64,000 nucleotides of DNA from Icerya purchasi (Eukaryota; Arthropoda; Insecta; Hemiptera; Monophlebidae): positions 499,617,352 through 499,681,351 of the forward strand of contig CM077115.1 in assembly GCA_039619475.1 (NCBI GenBank), read 5' to 3'. The notes below the pieces were generated by a model that was given only the letters and a program-made list of their open reading frames with translations, was not told where the DNA came from and did no database searches. Shown here piece by piece: positions 23,761 to 35,412 of the stretch (its first letter is position 1; each line of letters starts with the position of its first letter). The position numbers and the translations under genes are program-made.

Positions 23761-25944
23761 CCTTTAAATGAAAGAATAAAATGAATCTATTACTGCTGCA
23801 AGTAGTAATAGTAGAACCACTTTTTAGGCTATATTTTTTAAACTAGTTTCCAACAATTTTTTTAGCTATATTTAATATCCATTAACTCGAAATTGACTTC
23901 TAGCTGTACGCTACTGCGAAGGATGTTATTCAAAAATCTGCTTTTTTTTTTTACATCGCTTAAAGAAAGTTCAATATTTTTATTTTTATAATTGCTCGCG
24001 AGATTTATCGAGAACGCGTATTACACGCTGTTCAAATTGGGTAAAATTAGGTAGATGTTAAATAAAAGTAGCATTGTCAGCGTATGTATAGATATACATT
24101 ATGTGGAGCGCCCGCTGCAGTTTAAGATACTTGTATAATTGTTTTTTTTTCCGTTTTCTTTTTTTTTTTTATATCAGTTTACAAATATAAATCTAGGCTC
24201 CATCTGGACCATTACGGCACCTACACTCATTGGAAATTATAGAAGGCGGTGCAGTCTGTTGGATATTGCAAAATTCAACACTGCCCAAACATAATCCGGG
24301 TTGTTCGACAACAGATGGTGGAGCGAGGTATAATTAGAAGTACGGGAAGTATGCCGTCACCATTTCAGCAGATACTCTACGGTTGGCGAGCCATGAACCC
24401 GCAAAGAGCACAGGTAGACGGAGGGGGAGCTCCTTTAAAGACGTAGCTGTGTGACAGTGCAGTATGCCTCAGGCGCAGTCTCGACAGGATCAAGAAATCC
24501 CTACGTGACATGGGGAACGGCGGCCACCATGGGTCGGTGTTCGACTTTATGGACCTGAAATATTTAATAAAGCGTTAACATTTGGACAATTTTAGGTGTG
24601 TCGGGGTATATACACCTATATCTATTGTAGTATCAGTACATCGCTGAGATCTGTACCTTGTTCCTCCACTGACCGACTGTTACAATTTATTCTGTTCGGA
24701 TGAGTAGCGTATGGCGGACGCGGTATTATTTTTTCTATCCATGTTTAGGCTGTTCAATCCCATAATAGAAAAAAGAAAATTGAAGTATTCTTTCCGAATA
24801 CGATCGGGCGTATGTTCAAATTAAATGAAAAAACTGGTTGTCTAGGCATTTTATAATGAAAAAAAGTAACAAAAACAATTAAAATGTTAACAACAACAAC
24901 AACTACGACAAATTGGAATAATTAAATTTTTCTAATTGGCTCAATGGACTAATGCACGGAAATTTCTAATTACGTGTATCGCGTTTTGTGAAATAATTCG
25001 TGACAGAAGCAGCTGGAAACTTAAATAATATCATAAATTATTATTGCGGTAACTGGTTGACGACTGGAATTAAGCAGTAAGAGCATGCACTACTAAGAAA
25101 AACCATCAACTGTGACCATTATGGCTGTGCCAAGATAATTTTGTGACGAAGTTACAAGCAATAACATTTTTTTTTATTTTTTCAACATTTCTCCCTCGAC
25201 ATATCTAACATGGATGTGTATTCGTTAACTATCGAAGTTTCTGCTGTTCGAGATTTAAGAAATACGGTACTAGATTCCATTTTTTTCGCGGAAAATTGCG
25301 AACATTAAGGGAAAAATTGGTTCTCTAGGAGCTAAATAAAAATAAAAAGAGGAAAGGCTATTGCCGCAAAGAAATCATCAGCTAATGTTTTCTATTTCCT
25401 TCTTTACTATTTGGTAAAATATTTCGCCCTCTGAACACCTATTTTATTTTTGATCATTCTTTTATATTGTGAATATTGGCGCGAATTCATAAATGTCGCG
25501 GAATATTTCATCTTTCAACCTTCTAGCTGACCTCAAATCAGATTACTTTATATTATGCTGTTCGGAATAGTCTTAGCCAAATTGTGCGCCGAAATCATGA
25601 TCCAATAACGATAATAATTTAAATAGTACACTTATTTTAAATGGTTTTAAATCTGCGAGGGGCCGGGGTCGAAAAAAATTAAAATAAAGGTATTAACGTG
25701 TTTTTCGAATTGTTCATAAAATCATTATTACAATTACTTTTTTAAGTAGGCTATGTTACAATTGTATTAATGACACAATGTTATTTTTACGCCGGGGGCA
25801 ATACGGCGGGAAAAAAAGTTGCAAAAAATCCGTTATGAAATAAATAAAATTTTTTTACTAGGTTCTGAGAAAGCGTAATTATTAAATCTTTATAAAAAAA
25901 AATGTAGTTAATGTTTTGGAGGAAACTCTTAAAATTAAAATGAA
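23761..25944. other. No gene recognised
   Basis: Mostly AT-rich. A segment at about 24190-24560 is distinctly richer in G and C, has a 65-codon open frame on plus (24249-24446) and is followed by AATAAA near 24571. I do not recognise it. Confidence 0.4.
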
Positions 25945-26245
25945 CTGAAAAGGTTAAAAATGAAAATGTGCTTAACAGAGTGGCGGAAAGTCGCAGTTTA
26001 TGGAACGTTATCAAGAAACGTAGGATCATAATGATGGAACATATACTGAGAAATGATGCAATATTAACCAAAATTATAGAAGGAAAAACAAGGGGATCAG
26101 ATACAGAGGAAGACCAAGAAATAGAGTTACATGTCGCAAATAATTAAAGATATATGACGTGTACAACATACAACAAATTAGGAATAGGATCGAATGGACA
26201 AAACCAACCAAAACGGTTCAGTGATTGATGATTGATGATGAAATT
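25945..26245 (+). pseudogene. C-terminal end of an RTE-like LINE with TGATGA tail
   Basis: Translation in shifting frames gives NVLNRV...RSLWNVIKKRR, then GHILRHD-like and ILTKIIEGKTRG, GRPRNRV and a final segment ending in YDVYNIQQIRNRIEW. This is the conserved C-terminus that follows RT in the endonuclease/RT LINEs common in insects (I-x-x-RR-x-x-M-x-GH-x-LRHD ... EGK-x-x-G-x-RGRPR). It is followed directly by TGATTGATGATTGATGATG, matching the TGATGA-type microsatellite tails of RTE elements. It is a truncated insertion. Confidence 0.75.
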
Positions 26246-27163
26246 TACTCTTTTGTTACGGAAGAATTATCATCTGGAAATTCAGGGCTTGCCCACATGG
26301 CGTATATATATATATTGTTATAGTTTAACTCGAAAAAAGTATTTTATTACGTTTTTCACGATGAAATCAAAAAGATATTATAACCATTTAATGTATCGAT
26401 ATCAATTAATTTAACTTTTTGTTCTTGTATCGCCCGGTTTCCTGGAACTCGTTACAAATAATACTCGATATTAAATTATATTTTTCCGACTATCGTCCGG
26501 GCAGATCGTCTGCTGTAAATTAATTTGCTAATTTGAATTAAGTTCCTTTCGTCCAATAATCGAAATTAATTGTAATCTGACCAGGATGTATAAATAAATG
26601 TATTCGAAACTAATTTCAACATCTTACATGTATTACCTGTATTAGAATTTGTCTCGTCTTTTTCAGAGTAGAAAGTCGATAGCCGAGCAAGTCACTAAGG
26701 TTCCTAATGTCAAGATCAAAGTGTATCTCTAATCGTAATCGGCACATGAGATACCTCAAAACTCGACCAAAATACTACTCGAGGTCGTGTAAATTTTTGC
26801 GGAGATTAGAACGAAGAAGGGAGCGACGAAATATAGGTGTTTATTTCTTCGGACGAAAAATACGACATTCGGCATAGTCGTTTCATTGCAGACGGTGATA
26901 CCGTAATATTTTGTTGATTTTTAATCTTTCACGAGTAGGACTACACTTGTAACTGATTTGGTTATCAATACGCAATTCCAGTTGCGTATATGTCCGTTTG
27001 TCATTGCCTTCCAGCATTACCGATTATTACTTGTTTTTTAATCATTTTTATTCGCGGCCGCTGGAAACTTGTGACTTCGATGCGGAATGGTTCTACTCGG
27101 CCATCGCGACGTTTTGTATCCGCGAGTTTAATTCGATTTCTGTATATGTGTAATGATTTACTT
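26246..27163. other. No gene recognised
   Basis: No domain-bearing frame or repeat ends were recognised. Confidence 0.45.
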
Positions 27164-27794
27164 TAAGGGGTTATATCTGTTTGAAATTTTTTTTTACATT
27201 TTTTTTTATTGGCTTAAATTACGCTAAAACATCCCTAGATTTATAATCAATAACGTCCAAGCATGCAAAAAGATCGTGCGGTTGGGGGACCCCCGCCAGG
27301 AACGGAGTTCCTTACGCTATTTTTTTGAACTTTAAACGTGATTTAATATGCAGATTTCTGTTAATTCTATTAGTGTATTTTTGTCACGCCAAAAAACGCT
27401 ATCCTCTTTCATTTAACTCTCTCTCTCTCCCTCTTCCTCGCTCTTTCTAATTTGTATATTTTATTTTTTATCATTTTTTCAATGTGAAAATGTAAAGTAA
27501 GAATTTGAATCGAAAAATTTCATTTAATAAATTAAATATAAAATAGTGAATTATAAATTATATAAAATCATTTGACGCGATATAAATCCCGTATGAATTA
27601 AAACAAAAACAAAAAAATAAGTTTAAATTAAATTTACACGTGTTTAGAATTGAGGTTATACAGCTGACCGCGCACAATGCTTGCTACTCGAATCTCGATA
27701 CTCGCACGCACACACATACATCCGTGTATAATAGAAAGAGACAGAGTGAAAGAGAAGGAGAGCGAAGGCCGCCTGTTTCGTTATAAAAAAAGCA

Positions 27795-28545
27795 AATTTC
27801 GACTACTTCTCTTTTCGGGCTCGTTACGCTAATTGGTTGGTATACTGGTGAAGTGTTGGATGTTTGTGCCAAATCAAAGTGTTGTGAAGTGTGTGAATAT
27901 TGGAAGAAAAAAGAAGGAACTGCAGAATATGAAGTAGGTTTTGCCGACCATGAATTTCATTGCCAAGCAAATCATGAGGGTTCAGCGGGCAAGATGAAGG
28001 TTGACGCCGTCATTGCCATGTTCCAGCGCTTTGAATCACTTCATAATGTGAAATACGTCAATTACATTGGTGATGGGAACACGAAAACCTATAAAGGAAT
28101 TATGGACGCCAATCCGTATGGAAATGTTTCTGTTGCTAAAAAAGAGTGTATCGGCCATGTTCGAAAGAAAATAAGAACTCGCCTTCGTAACAGGAAAAAA
28201 AAAAATACCAAAGGCCTCGAGGGCCGAGGTAAACTGACGGGTGAGTCCATTATGAACTTACTACTTTTTACGGACTCTGTCCTGGATATAGCGACTGATA
28301 TCGCTGCGATCACTTTCAACGACGGGTTATCAGGCTTATGTTCTATCTACGATGCAATAGGAATAATAACGGTTGGACGTCCAGTATTCGATTTTTGCAT
28401 AGAACCGGACGCTCAAGGCCGCTGAGCGCTCCATTTCCGAGATAGAGAAAACGGCTAGACGCAACCTTACATCGGCGAGAAAAGAGCTAGAGGAGCAGAA
28501 TATGACTTTGGACGGGCAATTATACAGTGCTAGGATAGCAGGGTG
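27795..28545 (+). pseudogene. Mutator-like transposase remnant, copy 1
   Basis: Part of the insect Mutator-like transposase family (the domain often named Mutator-like transposase). Visible in order are LVTLIGWYTGEVLDVCAKS, then KCCEVCEYWKKK (paired cysteines), CQANHEGSAGKM, and VKYVNYIGDGNTKTY (the D of GDG is the family's conserved acidic residue). Next are KKECIGHVRKKIRTRLRN and GRGKLTGESIMNLL, followed immediately by ATDIAAITFNDG, which normally comes more than 100 residues later. An internal deletion therefore joins the two parts in frame near 28263. After the stop near 28423 the conserved tail (ARRNLTSARKELEE) continues in another frame. A 190-codon frame survives, but the protein lacks the middle of its catalytic region. 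Confidence 0.85.
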
Positions 28546-28721
28546 AAGGTAAAAAAATGATTATTGGCCATATTGTTATGATCTCGAAAAGTTATAGCGT
28601 TTTTCAACTTTAAATGTGTTTTCCTCGAAACGATGCTTTTGAAATCGGCACGCAGCAGAACTCGAAGAGTTTTCATCCGATTGACTTGAAATTTCAACTG
28701 TAGCTTCTTCCTTTGATTATC

Positions 28722-28877
28722 TAGTGAAGTACACACGATTTTAACGATCGGTAAATAAGAAAAAAAAAATACAAACAATTTAAGTCGATTTTTTTCGTGG
28801 AAAACGCAATTTTTTGTTTAAACAATCGCCATTTTGCAAAAAAAAGTTCTATAACGAAGATCGTGTGTACTTCACTA
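28722..28877. repeat. Perfect 18-bp inverted repeat inside the MULE
   Basis: TAGTGAAGTACACACGAT at 28722-28739 is exactly complementary to 28860-28877, with 120 bases between. A similar GAAGTACACACGATTATT occurs near 38203 in the other MULE copy, so the motif belongs to the element's 3' non-coding region. Confidence 0.88.
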
Positions 28878-29388
28878 ACAAAACTCATGTAGTTTATGAA
28901 AAAAAAAATTTATGGTTCCGGATGGTGATCCAAGGGATTTCTACTGCGTGCCGGGGAGATACTTTTTTAAATGTTGTTTTTAGTTTATTGATCATTAGCC
29001 GCCATTTTGTAAATTTATGCCAATAAAAAGAATGTTTTCATATTCCTGAAGAGTTGCTTAATATATCATTTGTTAATAATTATTTAAAATCGAGTTCATA
29101 AAAAAAAAAATGAAAAATGGCCTTTTTTTAGGCCCCTTAATTCAAATATTGTAAAATTTAATTAACTCTTGTTTTTTGGAATTAACGAAAATACACTTGT
29201 AAACTGAAAATAAAAACAAATACACATTAGCAAAACTTTTAATTTGAGTAAAAATTAAATGGCATAAAACTGTGCTACTTGTAAGCGTATAGTGCAGTTA
29301 AACTGGTGGAGCCTTCTGCTATTAATGGACTGAACCGTTTTTTCACGTGCATACGATAGTGTATTTGGAGGGGTTTTCAGCGCTTTAC

Positions 29389-29503
29389 GAGATCAAAACA
29401 TTTTTATTTCTGACTCGAACAAAATTAGTTAGAACAAATTTCACTAATGTATTCTAAATATGAAAAATTTAGTCTAATTCAGAAATAAAAATGTTTTGAT
29501 CTC
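29389..29503. repeat. Perfect 25-bp inverted repeat
   Basis: Arms 29389-29413 (starting GAGATCAAAACATTTT) and 29479-29503 are exactly complementary, with a 65-base spacer. Probably a small MITE or foldback remnant. Confidence 0.92.
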
Positions 29504-31874
29504 AGTTTCAAATAATCTTCCTGGAACTTATTCTATCGCTACATGTGATTTTAAGGTTACTTTCAACTCTATGTATGTCGTTCAAACGGTAGAGGATGAG
29601 TAGTTTTACGTAAATATTTATTTCGGGCATACCAGCAAAAGTTTTTTGAGGTTAATTTCACAGTTGAGTACAAAAAAACCTAAAAAATACGTTAAAAAAT
29701 ATTTATCCGGATTACTTTTCGACCTCGCAAAGATACGGCTAAGGGAAACTGTAAAACACATTTTTTAAGGTTAGGGCCTCAAAACTTTCGGGATCGTATT
29801 TTTTTTGACAAGACAAACATTTGGGGCAAATTCCAATTAAACCCTTAGAGTCGGAGTAGTATACTCGGAATCGGTCAGTAGGGTCGGGACGGTTAATAAT
29901 GTTAATGTCTATAATTATATTTAATATTCTTATTTTGGAGTGTTATTAAAAATGTATTAAAAACAATTAAGTAATGTTACAAACATTTTTCAGGAACCGA
30001 GACGAGGAGGTTCTAATCATCGAAAACCTTTCGCTTGAGTTTCGCCGCTGAATGCGTTTCTCTAGGTTTGTCAATGCGATTTTGTGAATTTTACCTTCAT
30101 TTACGATGATTATTTTGGCATGAATAAAATGATTTTAGTGAAACGTTTTTTGATAAGCTATTTAAGGTATCAAAAAAAAACAAGTCTTTTTATTCGAGTT
30201 TTGTTTTTTTTTTGTTTTTTTTTTAATTTTTTTTGGTATGTACACTTTTTTTTTCCAATAGAACGCGGTGCGATAAAAATAATAGCGATATGAAGAAGAA
30301 TAAATGTGTGTCTTTACGTCGAAATTTATGAATTTAGCTCGGCTTGAAGAAGGCGCAACGAATTATGCTAGTAAGCTAAACGAGACTGGTGGTCCATTTT
30401 TCCGCTTTTCCAAGTGGACGGATGGAGAATGCGGTTTATTTACGCAGTCATGCACTGACTAACCACTCAAAAAAATTGTTCATCCATAAATTTTTGTACG
30501 GTGCACTTTATGAACAGGTTCGCGCTGGCCTGAATTTTATCTTTTTTTCCAGTCTTTGAAGAAACTTTTGAAAATTTTACTCGCTGACCACCATTGACCG
30601 TTTATAGCGGCCGTATTTGAACAAAGATAAAATTTTGTTCGGTGTAGCTATTGTGAAAAAAACGGTAGCACGGGCGGTAATTTTATTTTCGCTGTCACGG
30701 TAATGAAGATGAAGTGGACGATTTGATTGTTCCCGGCAAACAGATAGTTCTACATGGGAAGCATTAGGCGTCGGCTCTAATTTGTTGATTTTTACTGAGA
30801 GATGAGAAAGTGTTCGTTAATTTAGTAGGTAACGTTTAACTTGGGACTGATTAGCTTTTTAATTTATTTGTCCAGGTAGAAAGACATTGAGCTCATTTGA
30901 TGGATGTGTTCTTAATTTAGCTTCTCGTCGCGTAAACGGTGTTTAAATAATGTGCAGCATTTGCTCTGGATCAGCGTTTCGAGGTCGAACCGGTGAGACA
31001 TTTTTACGCAGAGAGAGATAATATGTGTTTAAGCAAATTCAGAAAACTAACAACAAAAGTAAGCCGGTATAAAATCCAACGGATTGGCAATTTTGTTCAC
31101 TCTTCAGTGAAGCACAGAATCGAATGTGTAAACGAACTTGAAGCGTATTAAAAAATATGTACGAACTGCTTTTATGAGGTTCAAGGAATATAAACTAACT
31201 CAAGACAAGTTAATCGGACTCTATTGATAAATAATAATAAACTATAGATCTTAAATTTTATGTTCAAACAAAAACATTTACCATTTTTTTTTTTTTTTTT
31301 AATTTTCACTTTTATTACATTCCACGGCATTTTTCTAAAAAAAACAACACTGTAAATAACGACAAATTTTCCCTCTTCTCAGTTTATGTTCATTAAATTT
31401 ACGTCATATTTCTCCGGGTCTTTTTATCTTCTTTCGGCGATCCACTTGTAAATAATTTGGTATATTGAGTGAATTATGACGCATTTATGAAAATATTTGT
31501 CATCAGAATTAAAACGAAATTATAAATTAATCTTAGAGGATTTTCAAGTTTCTTACCTTAATCTATTCAAAATGTGTTACGCATCACATTATTTTGTTTA
31601 TTTCTGTTCGATTTTTTCCTTCTAGTCTTCGTTTCCTTGCGAATAGAGCGTAACAATTTAATAATTACAGATTAATTTTTCAAAACGCAAATTAACGTAT
31701 TTTACTTGTGAAATTTTTCTTGCCGCATTTTTTTATAAAATTTCAATTTTATAGAGGAACGGAAAAAAAATAAAACGATTAAGGAAAAAAATTACACAAC
31801 TAATAGGATTTCACTATTATTCAAAATTGGAAAATTTTTTAATTAAACTTTATCATTAGAAAATATATTAAAAA
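29504..31874. other. No gene recognised
   Basis: About 2.4 kb without recognisable domains or element ends; T-rich around 30180-30250. Confidence 0.45.
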
Positions 31875-32160
31875 TATTTATATAAACACCTCCCAAGTTG
31901 GATTACCGCTCCCTAATTTACAGTAGTGCTAAAGAAAATGTCCTGAAAAAACTGGACACCGTTCAAAATTCAGCTCTAAGACTCATTACAGGAGCATATT
32001 TCTCCAAATTTTATTCAACTATATGAGAAATACCCCAAAACTCCGAAGCCATTGGGAATACGATGCCTACATACAATTCTTTTTTAACCCCAAAACTCCA
32101 AACCATTGGGAATACGATGCCTACATACAATTCTCCCCCCCCCCGGGTATGTCGACAAAG
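31875..32160 (+). pseudogene. LINE RT C-terminal fragment (I/R1/Jockey type)
   Basis: Translation reads PPKLDYRSLIYSSAKENVLK, KLDTVQNSALRLITGAYF and then a degraded segment. This matches the K-x-DYG-x-x-x-Y-x-SA...LKKLD-x-x-QN-x-x-LR-x-x-x-GA region found downstream of RT in I/R1/Jockey LINEs. It is short and ends in a run of ten C at 32135. Within it, a segment of about 47 bases is tandemly duplicated (about 32033-32079 and 32090-32134), each copy containing CATTGGGAATACGATGCC. Confidence 0.72.
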
Positions 32161-32198
32161 GATCTTCGCCCAGAAACGACACGAGGGAGAAGGATCAG

Positions 32199-32401
32199 TT
32201 AAATGTAGATTCGGTCAGCTATTGATAAGATAAAAGAACTGAGGATAGGAACAACGGAGATCGACGGAAACGATAACATATACGGGGCACAATAAGGAGT
32301 AGAGAGTTTGAGTGATAACAGATTGGAGTACAAAGAAGTGCGTTCATTCACGAGGGATGGACATTCAAAGAAGATATGGTCAGGATCACAGACGACTTTC
32401 G
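32199..32401 (-). pseudogene. LINE RNase-H/zinc-finger region, distal half (split by Transib)
   Basis: Minus-strand translation gives KVVCDPDHIFFECPSLVNER, matching the C-x-x-DxxHxFFECP zinc-binding segment after RNase H in insect LINEs, followed by a Leu/Ser-rich tail. The left part of this LINE is at 35452-35610 on the same strand (SLRRSVIIPIIHLRLNHTLL, then LSPCCPLHSD). Removing the 3,050-bp element between them restores the normal order of the zinc-finger region (cysteines of CCPLHSD followed by CDPDH), showing that one LINE was interrupted. Confidence 0.75.
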
Positions 32402-32440
32402 CACAATGGGGTATTTTCGCAATCTGGGCGGCCAAAATTA
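32402..32440 (+). repeat. Transib left terminal repeat with RSS-like layout
   Basis: Heptamer CACAATG (32402-32408), then a 23-nt spacer (32409-32431), then CCAAAATTA at the nonamer position (32432-32440). The RAG recombination signal is CACAGTG, a 12- or 23-bp spacer, and ACAAAAACC. Confidence 0.75.
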
Positions 32441-32706
32441 TTTTATCATTTTAATCCATATTTTTAATGTTAATACATAATATTATAGACTTATTAGGAA
32501 TAAAAATAGGTATATCATAAAAAATCTGTTTCTTTGTTGTAATAATTGTTGCTTATTTTATACTATCTCGAACTCCTATACAAGTATATGGTGTAGATTT
32601 TGTTCGTTAACTAATGAATACACACGTGATAGGTTTTTGTACATTTTTTATTACTACTTTTTCATATTAAGAACCAGGCGGAATAAAATAATATATTTTG
32701 TTAATT

Positions 32707-35179
32707 TCAAGGCGAAGTGTTCCATGGTTCTTCGCCTTCGTCTGTGAAATCTGATTCCTCATCCGATAATTCATCGTCAGATAGAGCACTTTTGAAAGGC
32801 TCAGCTGGAAGCAGCATGGCTATCGTTTCTTTCAAAAAACGCTCGTTTTTTTTTCTTTGGTATTGGTCTCGTTCCTGTTATAACCGGATCTGAACTCAGG
32901 AGTAGTCTGTTTAGCACATCCATATTGCAGGCTACTCTTGAAAATTTCCTTGCAAAATTTTGTCGGTATAATCTGATGTATTTATTTCTTGCTTCTGCAG
33001 CTTCTTCTGACAACTGGCCAATTGGTAGTAACGCCTCTTCTATCACTTCTGGCCCATATATTAATATCTTATGCAAAGTTGGTGTAAAGATTTACCTACA
33101 GTTCTGCCGTCTCCTTTGCATAAGCTGAAAACTTTTCTTTGTTGATCTTATGTCTACTCGCTAGTGTTTCTAAATTTACTTTCAGGCGGTATATAAAATT
33201 GACGTCAATATTCGTAATATCTGCAGCCAATTTGTGGTGTCTAAAAAACCTTCGACTGTTGTTGCCGTCATTAGTGTTCCCGAAATTAGCTTTTGGTATA
33301 TCCACGATGAGGCCCATCTTTATTCGGAAATCCTCTTGGATTTTTAACTTCTTCTCTTTTACTATCTCTTTATCATTATCCGTTCTCAATTGCCACTTTT
33401 TAACGGGTAACTTGTAAGAAATATGCAGAATCATTTAAAAAAAAACGGATTCTAGCATGTAAAAGTGATAGACCGAAATCAAGGGCTTCCGGATTAACTG
33501 GCTGCTTTACTTCTAAACTATTAAAATCCTCGGAAGTCAAGTCGCAAATGTAGCATCTCATTGTTAATGATGTGTTGGTGGCAGCATTACAAATTTTTCC
33601 GTCTATCATTGTAAGCATTATTAAGTGCTTTACTGAATATGTTTTAGCTCCTAACTTTACTTCGGTATTTTGTAATTTATTTGCAGCATTTTAAATATAA
33701 CTGATTTCCTCTTTTGTAACATCTGTGGTTTCCTCGATAAATCTTAACCTAATAGAACGGCAATAACGCGGTGAAGAGGGAGTTGGATTCTGCCAAAGTA
33801 TCTTATTATTTGTGGAGCAAATAAGTTGGAGATGCACAAAAGAACTTTGAAATAAGTTTGTATCAGAGTTGAAATCGTTCTCAAATTTTTGTTTGTATTG
33901 AGCTTGCTGTGTCCCATCACAACCTCACTTGCACATTAATACTAATGCGCTACGCTCTTCTTTGTTAGAAGGTAATGTTTCTTCCACGTAAGTCAATAAT
34001 CGCGTAACCGTATGATGCACTAAACTCTGCAATTTAATTTCTACATACGTTTTAGTTACCCGGTATGAATGCTTTTCTGGGTAGCACTCTTGCTTTGCTT
34101 TCTGTAGAATACTATAGCATGGGTACATTATTTTATTTGTGCTTCTTACTATTTCGTACTGTTTTCTTGAAAGATCAGCTTCCGCAAACATGGATAAAGC
34201 CTGCGTAGGAGTAAGTTGTCTAGCCGTGGTGTGTTTATCATGGGAAAACGCCTTTTTATATTTGGTAGCTCTTCCCCTACTCTCATTAGTGCCGTTGGGC
34301 TTAGTATATTGTGAACCTTAACTTCACAATCCCGACGCCCTGTCAAGGGTATGGAACTCACTTTACTTTTTTACTTACTTAGCTCTTGTTGGTGTTGCGG
34401 TGATTTATTTCAGTACGAACGAGGCATCTCTTTTCCCACCTTCACCTAACTTTGATTGAGTGGCATGAGTGATCTAACTCGATATTTTTGCGCAAGTGTT
34501 CAGTTTTCTGTCTTTTGCTCCTTTCACTCGATTCAGCAAATAATTTATTTGGTCGCAATACTATTTTTGATACTCTTGGAATATTAAAAGTGTCCTCTAG
34601 CCACTCCTTACTTTTTTTGAGAAAGGTATGTTCTTTTCTGAGAGCTTCAGCCCATCGTTTTTTAATATCAGCTTCAAAACGAGAAAAATCGTGCTTTACT
34701 TTTTTTCTTATGAGTATTCATCCATTTGAAGTAAGTGTTTTTCCAAAAGATCCAATTTTTTGTTAATATCACTTAAATTTGCTTGTTGCATAATAGTGAA
34801 TAAGTAATTTTGAGTTACAACTCTGACTTCTGCTGATTCTATAACAAAAAATAAACTACTCGGAGTAAAGAGTGAAATTTTTTAATTTTGTAAACTTATT
34901 TTTAGCGTTCTTGAATAAACTATATCAATAAAAACTGTAAAAATCCGCAAAAAAAAATACATGTATTACAAAAATTGTTAGCTTTTCATGAATACCAAAA
35001 TTTATGCCGGGTATTGCCCGGAAGTATAACCAAAAGCTTCAAGAATAAAACTCACTGTGAAAAAATAATATTAAAAAATATCAATTATTCAAAAACACTT
35101 TATGTAGTCAGTTTTCGGATTACAGATTTAATGAAATTAAATAAAAACGGACTTACTTACCCGCTCTATCATAATCCAT
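32707..35179 (-). pseudogene. Transib/RAG1-like transposase pseudogene
   Basis: RAG1-family DDE recombinase of about 700 residues that would cut at the element's own ends. Seen in order: MQQANLSDINKKLDLLEKHL; MFAEADLSRKQYEIV; CDGTQQAQYKQKF (D codon 33916-33918, position of RAG1 D600); MLTMIDGKICNAATN (D codon 33601-33603, position of D708); zinc pair CYIC; FGLSLLHARIRFF; KMGLIVDIPKANFGNTNDG; HKILIYGPEVIEEALLPIG; then LSEEAAEARNK (second-last E, codon 32993-32995, position of E962); FARKFSRVACNMDVLNRLLL; and an acidic tail ending EEPWNTSP at 32707. Family assignment comes from alignment by eye to RAG1 core. Damage: an in-frame TGA at 33925-33927 where tryptophan is expected, frameshifts at A-runs near 33430 and 32850, and others near 33090 and 34300. 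A first exon at 35161-35179 is likely. Confidence 0.82.
34839..35160 (-). other. Probable intron in the Transib transposase gene
   Basis: On the minus strand a donor CGG|GTAAGTAAG at 35160 and an acceptor TTTTTTGTTATAG|AAT ending at 34839 delimit 322 bases. The upstream exon, ATG GAT TAT GAT AGA GCG G (35179-35161), joins in frame to exon 2, with no stop before MQQANLSD. This suggests a two-exon transposase with start MDYDRA. Confidence 0.5.
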
Positions 35180-35412
35180 GTTTTTCACGTGGCACAATTC
35201 ACAAGAAAAGATAATATTATATGTCCAATATAAGCTAACGCGTAGAAGAACAAAAGATTATACGTGCACTCAAAATAACTATCAACTTCAGACTGACCAC
35301 AGCAGGAAGAAATTTAGGTAAGATTGAGAAATGTATTATATTGTGTATTCCGGGAATATCTAGCTTTCTGAGAATCATTGGTTTTCCCACCTGGGTTAAA
35401 TTCTAGAAAATT

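Larger units (their letters stand above)
27164..29140 (+). mobile_element. Mutator-like element (MULE), copy 1
   Basis: Bounded at the left by TTAAGGGGTTATATCTG and at the right by ...GGCCCCTTAA. The left end resembles GAGGGGTTACACTTATTT at 37906, the end of a second MULE copy. The subterminal motif TTTTTATTGGCTTAAAT near 27205 recurs inverted near 39580 at the 5' side of copy 2. The transposase remnant lies inside on plus. No convincing target duplication was found, so the boundaries are good to perhaps 50 bases on the left and less on the right. Confidence 0.6.

Noticed and set aside
33139..33417. Plus-strand open frames over 32.9-34.8 kb
   Set aside because: They are antisense shadows of the Transib transposase, which has clear motifs on minus.
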